From Clostridia bacterium (GTDB lineage: Bacteria; Bacillota; Clostridia; Oscillospirales; Acutalibacteraceae), in contig JAGBSR010000151.1 of assembly GCA_017631745.1 (NCBI GenBank), positions 1-7,960 of the forward strand: DNA of 7,960 bases, written 5' to 3'. This document shows positions 1-6,475 of the stretch, piece after piece. The notes beneath the pieces are model-generated. The model was given only the letters and a program-made list of their open reading frames with translations. It made no database searches and had not been told where the DNA came from. The translations under genes were made by a program, and so were the position numbers. Numbering within the stretch: position 1 is the stretch's first letter; the number at the start of each line of letters is the position of its first letter.

Positions 1-922
1 AGTTTTCTATACCCTTGCAAAAGCCTGTTTCCTTTAAAAGTTCAAGGTCGTTGAGGGTTCTGTCTTTTATTCGCTGAGCCTCAAGAAGCTTGCCCTGCTG
101 AGTAAACTCAATATATCTCTGACTCATTTCTTCTCTTATTTCTTCCATTGCATCTTCAAGCTTTTCGGGAGAAACAACATAGTGAGAAGCAGGATAAACA
201 GCCACATGGCTGACGTTATTCTTAATTTCACCAGTAAGAGGATTAATCTCACTGATACGGTCAATTTCATCACCGAAAAATTCAATACGAAAGGCCGTAT
301 CCGTGGTATATACGGGATATATTTCGACAGTATCCCCGCGTACTCTGAACTTATTGCGGATAAAATTAATGTCGTTTCTTTCATATTGTATTTCAACTAA
401 TTTCGCAATTAAATCGTCTCTGCTTTTCTCCATACCCACTCTAAGAGAAATAACCATATTTCTGTAATCTATGGGGTTACCGAGAGTATAAATGCAGGAG
501 ACGCTTGCTACTATGATAACATCTCGTCGCTCAGACAATGCTGAGGTTGCCGAGTGGCGAAGCTTATCAATTTCATCATTGATAGCCGAATCTTTTTCAA
601 TATAAGTATCAGTTGTCGGGATATAAGCCTCCGGCTGATAATAATCGTAGTAGGAAACAAAATATTCAACTGCATTATCAGGGAAAAACTCCTTGAATTC
701 ACTGCAAAGCTGATAAGCAAGAGTTTTGTTATGAGCAAGAACAAGAGTCGGTCTGTTAACTCGTTCAATAATATTAGCCATTGTAAAGGTCTTGCCCGAG
801 CCGGTTACACCGAGAAGTGTCTGCTCTTTATAACCCTTATTCAGACCTTCAACAAGAGCATCTATAGCCTGAGGCTGATCGCCTGTAGGCTTGAATTTTG
901 AAACAAGCTTGAAGTCACCCAT
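1..922 (-). CDS. uvrB: UvrB, excinuclease ABC subunit B (partial, N-terminal 307 codons)
   Basis: UvrB is the damage-verifying, DNA-loading helicase-like subunit of nucleotide excision repair. It is delivered to lesions by UvrA and then recruits UvrC for incision. The visible 307 codons contain the Walker A motif GVTGSGKT (residues 38-45), the family's aromatic damage-probing beta-hairpin SYYDYYQPEAY (residues 90-100), and GIEN at the left edge, the start of the conserved GIENYSR segment. UvrB proteins are about 660-680 residues, so over half the protein, including helicase motifs IV-VI and the UvrC-binding C-terminus, lies outside the window; this is a window cut, not a truncation. The ATG at 922 is chosen because AAAGGAG lies 6 bases upstream (929-935) and the protein then begins MGDFKLVSKFKPTGDQPQAI, as expected for UvrB. 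It has its own promoter and a LexA-like box, so it is probably SOS-induced. Identification is near certain. Confidence 0.98.
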   Translation of the reverse strand, partial: MGDFKLVSKFKPTGDQPQAIDALVEGLNKGYKEQTLLGVTGSGKTFTMANIIERVNRPTLVLAHNKTLAYQLCSEFKEFFPDNAVEYFVSYYDYYQPEAYIPTTDTYIEKDSAINDEIDKLRHSATSALSERRDVIIVASVSCIYTLGNPIDYRNMVISLRVGMEKSRDDLIAKLVEIQYERNDINFIRNKFRVRGDTVEIYPVYTTDTAFRIEFFGDEIDRISEINPLTGEIKNNVSHVAVYPASHYVVSPEKLEDAMEEIREEMSQRYIEFTQQGKLLEAQRIKDRTLNDLELLKETGFCKGIEN

Positions 923-935
923 AACATACTCCTTT

Positions 936-949
936 CGTACAAATGTTCG
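936..949 (-). promoter_or_regulatory. Putative LexA/DinR (SOS) box of uvrB
   Basis: Read on the minus strand the site is CGAACATTTGTACG. The Bacillus/Clostridium-type LexA consensus is CGAACATATGTTCG (core GAAC-N4-GTTC); the match is 12 of 14. One half-site is perfect and the other has a single change, GTTCG to GTACG. The box lies immediately downstream of the -10 hexamer, over the expected transcription start and next to the ribosome-binding site, where a bound repressor would block initiation. uvrB is a classic SOS gene in Gram-positive bacteria, which supports the call. LexA binding itself is inferred. Confidence 0.75.
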
Positions 950-954
950 AGTTG

Positions 955-983
955 ATTATACTACAATTATTATTAAAAATCAA
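955..983 (-). promoter_or_regulatory. Sigma-A-type promoter of uvrB
   Basis: On the minus strand the -35 is TTGATT (978-983), the spacer is 17 bases (961-977) and the -10 is a perfect TATAAT (955-960). The start of transcription is expected near 947-948, giving a leader of about 25 bases. The promoter sits just after the radC terminator, so uvrB appears to be its own transcription unit. Confidence 0.8.
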
Positions 984-995
984 CTGTTTATTATT

Positions 996-1026
996 AGAAA
1001 ATCACCTTGAGGAAATTCAAGGTGAT
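996..1026 (-). terminator. Intrinsic terminator after radC
   Basis: A perfect 10-bp inverted repeat (ATCACCTTGA at 1001-1010, TCAAGGTGAT at 1017-1026) encloses a 6-base loop. On the minus strand the hairpin is followed by TTTCT, a short U-rich tail. The hairpin starts 5 bases after the radC stop codon and precedes the uvrB promoter, as expected for a rho-independent terminator separating the two genes. Confidence 0.85.
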
Positions 1027-1031
1027 CTGTT

Positions 1032-1763
1032 TCAGTCAATTTTTGTCAGCTGATTTCCACCGTAAATAACATGCGTAAAAGACGGAGATTTTGCCATTGA
1101 GAAAAACGATTTATCTGTGACTATAATATGATCCTTAAGCTGAACATTGAAATATTCAAGCATTTCTCTTGCCATTACTGTCACCTTCACATCATCAGGA
1201 GACGGTGTGAGAGTACCGTTAGGATGATTATGAGAAAGCACTATCTTTTTAGCTTTAACTTCAAGTACGATTGAAGCAAGTCTTGCACAATCAAGATAAG
1301 ATGAGCCTCTGTCGCCGTCGCTGAGTACTCGGCAGGCAATCATTCTGTCGTGCAGATCAAAGCACATTACATATATTCTTTCATAAGGTGTATCAAGATA
1401 TAAGGGTCTGAGATAATCTGCCATATCCTTTTCGGTGTCGAACTTTCTCTTTTTCTTATGAAGATCGCTGACATATCTTTTATAAATCGGCAGCATCATA
1501 GATAAAAGGCAGGCAGCGTTTTCTGTCATACCTTTAACGGACTGCAAATCAGTCTTGCTTGCTTCAAGCACTCCGGAAAATGAGCCGAATGTGTCGATAA
1601 GCTCGTGAGCAATGGGATTTGTGTCTTTCTGAGGTATACCAAAAAACAAGAGAAGTTCTAAAATATTATGGTCGGGCATACTTGTCAGACCTGTTTCGTA
1701 ATATCTCTTCTTGACTTTTTCTCTGTGACCTTTATGTATATTTACCTTCTTTTCGTCAGACAT
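1032..1763 (-). CDS. radC: RadC-family JAB/JAMM domain protein
   Basis: This 243-residue protein has the RadC architecture. An N-terminal helix-hairpin-helix-like region (about residues 12-98, with HNILELLLFFGIPQKDTNPI and the VKGMTENAA turn) is followed by an MPN/JAMM-like domain (about 105-235). The metal motif H-x-H-x7-S-x2-D is present as H178, H180, S188 and D191 within HNHPNGTLTPSPDD. The usual upstream glutamate appears replaced: the segment reads IACRVLSDG, with R145 where relatives have Glu. RadC was named for DNA repair, but its molecular function is unsettled, and domain resemblance alone does not show repair activity. Length is close to the family's roughly 225 residues. The ATG at 1763 has GAGGTG 5 bases upstream (1769-1774). 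The pfkA terminator abuts that ribosome site, so expression depends on readthrough or a promoter close by. Family assignment is firm; biochemical role is not. Confidence 0.93.
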   Translation of the reverse strand: MSDEKKVNIHKGHREKVKKRYYETGLTSMPDHNILELLLFFGIPQKDTNPIAHELIDTFGSFSGVLEASKTDLQSVKGMTENAACLLSMMLPIYKRYVSDLHKKKRKFDTEKDMADYLRPLYLDTPYERIYVMCFDLHDRMIACRVLSDGDRGSSYLDCARLASIVLEVKAKKIVLSHNHPNGTLTPSPDDVKVTVMAREMLEYFNVQLKDHIIVTDKSFFSMAKSPSFTHVIYGGNQLTKID

Positions 1764-1774
1764 ATTTACACCTC

Positions 1775-1806
1775 AATAAAAGAGCCTGTATTTCTACAGA
1801 CTCTTT
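1775..1806 (-). terminator. Intrinsic terminator after pfkA, abutting the radC ribosome site
   Basis: As minus-strand RNA, a 12-bp stem (arms 1795-1806 and 1779-1790) includes one U-G wobble (1800 with 1785) and is capped by a GAAA tetraloop (1791-1794). It is followed by UUUUAUU, counting the last stem bases. It lies about 60 bases past the pfkA stop. The tail ends directly against the radC Shine-Dalgarno at 1769-1774, so the hairpin would also lie in any radC transcript started upstream. Confidence 0.75.
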
Positions 1807-1814
1807 AATGTCAA
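1785..1814 (-). promoter_or_regulatory. Possible weak radC promoter inside the terminator
   Basis: On the minus strand a perfect -35 hexamer TTGACA lies at 1809-1814. With an 18-base spacer the best -10 is TACAGG (1785-1790), which shares only T, A and A with TATAAT and lies within the terminator hairpin. Transcription from it would begin near 1778 and yield a very short radC leader lacking the hairpin. The poor -10 makes this a candidate only; I see no better radC promoter in the 103-base gap. Confidence 0.3.
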
Positions 1815-1866
1815 ATATTAAAATGAATCCGTTGAAGCTGAATATCGGATAAACAAGAATGTGCTC

Positions 1867-2832
1867 TTAGATTGAAATTTCAAGTGACATCTTGTACATA
1901 TCAAGGTCAACTGAGTTTTTCATATTGAGTGCTTCGAAAATATCGAAGTCAAGGATTTTTTCTTTCTGCATAGCAACTACACGGTTACCGATGCCTTCCT
2001 TAAGAAGCTGAACAGCATGATAACCCATCTGGCTTGCAACGATTCTGTCTTTAGCTGTGGGTGAGCCGCCGCGCTGTACGTGACCGAGAATTGTAGCTCT
2101 TGCTTCAACACCTGTTTCAGCCTGAATTCTCTTAGCCATTTCTTCAACGCCGCCGATTGCTTCTGAAACAAGAATAACGAAGTGAACCTTATTGCTCTTC
2201 TGAGTTCTCTTCATTCTTTCGATTACATCGCGCTCAAAATCATAGGGAACTTCAGGAATAAGAGTTGAAGTAGCACCGCAAGCAACACCTGCTGTAAGAG
2301 CAAGATAACCTGCGCCTCTGCCCATAACCTCAACAACTGCACAACGGTCGTGTGATTCAGCAGTATCTCTGATTCTGTCAACCATCTGCATAATAGTATT
2401 CATAGCTGTATCATAACCGATTGTGTAATCACAGCAACCGATATCGTTATCAATTGTACCGGGAATAGCTACGCAGGGAATACCGTTGAGTGAAAGATCT
2501 CTTGCGCCTCTGAATGAGCCGTCACCGCCGATAACTACAAGGCCTTCAATACCTCTTTCTTTACAAGCAGCAATAGCATCAGCCATACCCTCCTGAGTCT
2601 TGAATCTGGGGCTTCTTGCTGAATAAAGAATTGTACCGCCTCTGTTGATGATGTCAGAAACTGAACGAAGGTTCATTTCGTACATATCGTTTTCCATAAG
2701 GCCGTTGTAACCTCTTCTGATACCGTAAACCTTCATACCGAGTTCACAGCCTGCGCGTACTACTGCACGAACTGCAGCGTTCATACCGGGGGCGTCACCG
2801 CCGCTTGTTAATACACCGATAGTTTTTAACAT
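1867..2832 (-). CDS. pfkA: ATP-dependent 6-phosphofructokinase
   Basis: This cytosolic enzyme phosphorylates fructose 6-phosphate to fructose 1,6-bisphosphate, the committed step of glycolysis. The 321 residues match the usual bacterial PfkA length (about 320). Visible motifs are GGDAPGMNA (residues 11-19), GGDGS (102-106, nucleotide binding), PGTIDND (124-130, with catalytic D128), R163, EVMGRGAG (168-175), and the substrate-binding segment HVQRGGSP (251-258). Glycines at 105 and 125 indicate an ATP-using enzyme; pyrophosphate-using relatives carry Asp and Lys at these two positions. R22, R26 and R155 of the effector site are retained, but positions equivalent to E. coli Arg54 and Glu187 appear as Leu55 and Thr188. 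The ATG at 2832 is supported by AGGAGG at 2841-2846. The gene has its own promoter and a leader of about 90 bases, and ends at the terminator before radC. Identification is near certain. Confidence 0.98.
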   Translation of the reverse strand: MLKTIGVLTSGGDAPGMNAAVRAVVRAGCELGMKVYGIRRGYNGLMENDMYEMNLRSVSDIINRGGTILYSARSPRFKTQEGMADAIAACKERGIEGLVVIGGDGSFRGARDLSLNGIPCVAIPGTIDNDIGCCDYTIGYDTAMNTIMQMVDRIRDTAESHDRCAVVEVMGRGAGYLALTAGVACGATSTLIPEVPYDFERDVIERMKRTQKSNKVHFVILVSEAIGGVEEMAKRIQAETGVEARATILGHVQRGGSPTAKDRIVASQMGYHAVQLLKEGIGNRVVAMQKEKILDFDIFEALNMKNSVDLDMYKMSLEISI

Positions 2833-2928
2833 TATTACGTCCTCCTATACTCTGATGTTGCCTAAGCTAAATGAATTTTAAAAATATTCACACAGAGTTT
2901 AAAATCTTAATAATTAAACATTACGAAT

Positions 2929-2956
2929 ATTATACACTAAGTTTAATAAAAGTCAA
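2929..2956 (-). promoter_or_regulatory. Sigma-A-type promoter of pfkA
   Basis: On the minus strand: -35 TTGACT (2951-2956), a 16-base spacer (2935-2950), and a perfect -10 TATAAT (2929-2934). Transcription should start near 2922, giving a 5' leader of about 90 bases. The promoter lies entirely in the dnaE-pfkA gap, so pfkA can be expressed independently of dnaE. Confidence 0.8.
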
Positions 2957-2981
2957 GATTAATACATAAAATCGACAAGTT

Positions 2982-5900
2982 TTAGTTTCTTACGACAACA
3001 TTTTCATCGCTTATAATGTGCTTAAGCTCAGATATAAGCGGTTCATTAAGATTCACATAACCGATTTTATCGTATTTATTTTCATCTGCATAATAAGCAT
3101 ACACAGGAAATCCGCCTTCAAATATGTCAAGAAGCGTATTGATTTTCGTCATCTCACTGCTGCTTCTTGAGCTGAGTCTAAGGAAAATGCCTTTCCTCTG
3201 CTTCTTTTGAGGTTTAATATCTTCTTTCATTACATTTTTGGGATTAGGCTCAATAGTTTCGCAAACAACCGTTGCTTCCTTATCCTCACGAAGACTGAGT
3301 CTGCCGGTTATAAGAATAATATTACCCATCTGCAGATGCTGTACTCTTTCAGCGTACTGTCTTGAGAAAACAATGCACTCAATGGAAGCGCTGATGTCTT
3401 CAACAGTAACAAAACACATCGTAGAATTGGATTTAGTTGTACGCTTTTCTATTTTTGAGATAATGCCGTAAATTTTTACACGACTGTTATCTTTATATTT
3501 TGTGCCGAATTCATTGTCGGAATTCAGAATTTCAGCAATATTATCAGCGCCTATTTTTTTGGCAATATTCATATATTGCTCCATAGGATGCCCGGAAATA
3601 TAAAGACCTGTTATCTCTTTTTCATATGCGAGCAATTCATTCTGAGGCATCTCTTCCATATCGGGAGCAGTAAAATCGTTTGCAAATGAAAAGCCCGAAT
3701 CTGCATCAAAGAAGCCTATCTGACCGATGACATTTTTATTTTTATCAGCATCAAGGTCTGCGATAATCTTCGGAAGCATATGAATCATCTGTCGTCTGTT
3801 CATATCGAGTCCATCAAGAGCACCGCATTTTATAAGGCTTTCTACAGCTCTTCTGTTAAATTCTTTAGAATAAACACGTTTGCAGAATGAATAGAAGTCT
3901 GTATATTTACCGCCGTTTTCACGGTTATCAATAATAGTTTTGATAAATCCTCTGCCGAGATTTTTTATGGCAAGCAAGCCGAATCTTATAGCGCCGTTTT
4001 TAACTGTAAATCCCTCAAATGAACTGTTTACGCTGGGTGCAAGAACCTTGATACCAAGCCTTGTGCACTCTGCAATATAGTTTGAAACCTTTGATGAAGA
4101 ATCAAGTACACTGGTCAGAGTTGCCGCAAGAAGCTCACAGGGAAAATGACACTTAAGCCATGCTGTCTGATATGAAACATAAGCATAAGCCGCAGCGTGA
4201 GATTTATTGAATGCATACTTAGCGAAGTTAGACATCTCATCAAAAATTGCATTTGCTGTTTCTTCTGAAACACCGATAGCAAGAGCACCGTGACACTCGG
4301 TTTCACCGTTATCATTTTTCAGGCCGTAGATGAAGTTCTGTCTTTCTTTTTCCATAACATCGAGCTTTTTCTTTGACATTGCTCGTCTTACAAGGTCAGC
4401 ACGGCCATATGAGTACCCGGCAAGCTTGCGGCAGATTTCCATTACCTGCTCCTGATAAACCATACAGCCATAGGTAACATCGAGAATATCTCTGAGAAGC
4501 TCAGTTTTATATTTTGTGTCCTGAGGATTGTGTCTGTTATGAATATAAGTATCAATTGAATCTGCAGGACCGGGTCTGTAGAGAGAAATTACAGCTATAA
4601 GGTCTTCGAGACTCTGAGGCTTTAGCCTTGAAAGTACGCTTCTCATACCGCTTGATTCATACTGAAATACTGCATCCGTTCTGCCCTGTGACAGCATATC
4701 AAAGGTTGCAGGGTCGTTAATATCAATGCTATCGAGATCAAAATCTGGGTTACTTCGCTTAATGAGCTTCACTGCATCATCAATAACCGTAAGTGTGCGA
4801 AGACCAAGGAAGTCCATTTTAAGCAGACCGAGATTTTCAAGTGTTACCATAGTAAACTGAGTAACAACACTTTCATCGTTTACAGCAAGGGGTACATAAG
4901 ACGAAACAGGGTCGCGAGTGATAACAACACCTGCCGCGTGAGTCGAAGCGTGACGAGGCATACCCTCAACCTGTCTTGCATAGTCAAGAAGCTTCTTTAT
5001 ATCGTCATTTGATGAATAAAGTCTTTTGAGATCCTCGGAATATTTCAGAGCTTTGTCAATGGTAATCTTAAGCTCATTGGGAATTGCTTTGGCAACCTCA
5101 TCAACAACATTATAAGGCATACCTAGTACTCTGCCGACATCTCGTACGGCAGCTCTTGCAGCCATAGTACCGAAGGTTACAATCTGGGCAACATGGTCAG
5201 CGCCGTATTTTCTGATAACATAATCGATAACCTCCTGACGGCGAACATAGCAGAAGTCAATATCAAAGTCAGGCATACTGACTCGCTCAGGGTTAAGAAA
5301 TCGCTCAAAAAGAAGATTATATTTAAGCGGATCAATACCTGTAATACCGATGCAATAAGCCGCAAGCGAGCCTGCACCTGAACCTCTGCCGGGGCCGACG
5401 GGGATTTTTTTACTTTTAGCATAGCGGATAAAATCGTGTACTATAAGGAAATAATCGACATAGCCCATTTTATTTATTACATCAAGCTCGTAGTTGAGTC
5501 TGTCGATATATTTCTGAGGTGGATTATCACCTAAATGTCTGCTAAGGCCGAAGAAGCACTGATTTTTAAAATACTCGAAGTGATCCATATTATTCGGTAC
5601 TTCAAAATGAGGAAGCTTAGTATTGCCGAATTCAAATTCCACATTACACTGCTCGGCAATTATCTGGGTGTTATCTATAGCCTGTGGAAGCTCGGAGAAA
5701 GCCTGACGCATTTCATCTTCGGTTTTTACATAGAATTCGTCAGTAGAAAATTCAAGACCTGTTTCCTCACCCAAAGTGTGGTTGGTCTGAATGCAGATTA
5801 GCACCTGCTGTACGGCAGAGTCTTCTTTTCTGATGTAGTGTGCATCGTTGGTTGCAACAAGGGGTACACCTGTCTCCTTTGAAAGGCGCACCAAATCAGG

Positions 5901-6458
5901 CATAATATCTAGCTGTTCACGAAGTCCGTGATTCTGAATTTCAATATAATAGTTGCCCTCGCCGAAAAGATCGCGGTACCACAAGGTGGTCTCTTTGGCT
6001 TTGTCGTACTCCCCTCTCATTAGAAGCTGAGGTATTTCACCGGCAAGACAGCCCGATAAGGCTATCAGTCCCTCGTGGTGCTCCTGAAGAAGCTCGTGGT
6101 CGATACGAGGCTTAGTGTAAAAGCCTTCTGTCCACGCCTTGCTGACCATAGCAATGAGATTCTGATAAACGATATTATCTTTGCATAAAAGGACAAGATG
6201 AAAGCGCTGTGAATCAAGACCGTGAACCTTGTTATGTCTTGTTCTCTCAGCAACATAGCATTCACAGCCGATAATAGGCTTTATGCCCTTTTCTTTAGCA
6301 GCTTTATAAAAATCAATTACGCCGTACATTACGCCGTGGTCAGTAATCGCAACGCTCTTCTGACCGATTTCATTCAGATAATCCATCAGCTTGTTTATTC
6401 GGCATGCACCGTCAAGCAAGCTGAATTCTGTATGAAGATGCAGATGTGTAAAAGCCAT
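2982..6458 (-). CDS. dnaE: DNA polymerase III alpha subunit, DnaE1 type
   Basis: Replicative polymerase of 1158 residues, the usual length for DnaE1 (E. coli about 1160). The N-terminal PHP domain spans about 1-280 with all expected metal ligands visible: H7, H9, D40-H41, E66, H87, C137, D205 and H207. The palm follows with GPGRGSGAGS (355-364), catalytic aspartates D397 and D399 in MPDFDIDF, and D549 in LKMDFLGL. Further family motifs are RHASTHAAG (502-510), YQEQVM (668-673) and FNKSHAAAY (750-758). QIGFF (913-917) fits the QxxLF-like sliding-clamp motif, and an OB-fold region lies at about 993-1070. In Clostridia DnaE normally coexists with PolC; its share of the work here cannot be read from this window. 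The ATG at 6458 has AAGGAGGG 5 bases upstream (6464-6471). The gene follows rqcH by 17 bases without a terminator, suggesting co-transcription. I see no convincing hairpin terminator after its stop codon. Confidence 0.98.
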   Translation of the reverse strand: MAFTHLHLHTEFSLLDGACRINKLMDYLNEIGQKSVAITDHGVMYGVIDFYKAAKEKGIKPIIGCECYVAERTRHNKVHGLDSQRFHLVLLCKDNIVYQNLIAMVSKAWTEGFYTKPRIDHELLQEHHEGLIALSGCLAGEIPQLLMRGEYDKAKETTLWYRDLFGEGNYYIEIQNHGLREQLDIMPDLVRLSKETGVPLVATNDAHYIRKEDSAVQQVLICIQTNHTLGEETGLEFSTDEFYVKTEDEMRQAFSELPQAIDNTQIIAEQCNVEFEFGNTKLPHFEVPNNMDHFEYFKNQCFFGLSRHLGDNPPQKYIDRLNYELDVINKMGYVDYFLIVHDFIRYAKSKKIPVGPGRGSGAGSLAAYCIGITGIDPLKYNLLFERFLNPERVSMPDFDIDFCYVRRQEVIDYVIRKYGADHVAQIVTFGTMAARAAVRDVGRVLGMPYNVVDEVAKAIPNELKITIDKALKYSEDLKRLYSSNDDIKKLLDYARQVEGMPRHASTHAAGVVITRDPVSSYVPLAVNDESVVTQFTMVTLENLGLLKMDFLGLRTLTVIDDAVKLIKRSNPDFDLDSIDINDPATFDMLSQGRTDAVFQYESSGMRSVLSRLKPQSLEDLIAVISLYRPGPADSIDTYIHNRHNPQDTKYKTELLRDILDVTYGCMVYQEQVMEICRKLAGYSYGRADLVRRAMSKKKLDVMEKERQNFIYGLKNDNGETECHGALAIGVSEETANAIFDEMSNFAKYAFNKSHAAAYAYVSYQTAWLKCHFPCELLAATLTSVLDSSSKVSNYIAECTRLGIKVLAPSVNSSFEGFTVKNGAIRFGLLAIKNLGRGFIKTIIDNRENGGKYTDFYSFCKRVYSKEFNRRAVESLIKCGALDGLDMNRRQMIHMLPKIIADLDADKNKNVIGQIGFFDADSGFSFANDFTAPDMEEMPQNELLAYEKEITGLYISGHPMEQYMNIAKKIGADNIAEILNSDNEFGTKYKDNSRVKIYGIISKIEKRTTKSNSTMCFVTVEDISASIECIVFSRQYAERVQHLQMGNIILITGRLSLREDKEATVVCETIEPNPKNVMKEDIKPQKKQRKGIFLRLSSRSSSEMTKINTLLDIFEGGFPVYAYYADENKYDKIGYVNLNEPLISELKHIISDENVVVRN

Positions 6459-6475
6459 CTTATCCCTCCTTGTTA

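Noticed and set aside
554..901. Plus-strand open frame of 115 codons
   Set aside because: It lies wholly antisense to clearly conserved UvrB coding sequence and the translation has no recognisable domain; it is a shadow frame.
925..927. Alternative ATG for uvrB
   Set aside because: It is out of frame with UvrB and too close to the ribosome site; the ATG at 922 yields the expected N-terminus.
1977..2171. Minus-strand open frame of 64 codons inside pfkA
   Set aside because: It is an out-of-frame overlap with PfkA motifs that are plainly conserved in the pfkA frame.
2935..2981. Intrinsic terminator directly after dnaE
   Set aside because: No inverted repeat followed by a U-tract could be found here; the stretch mainly holds the pfkA promoter.
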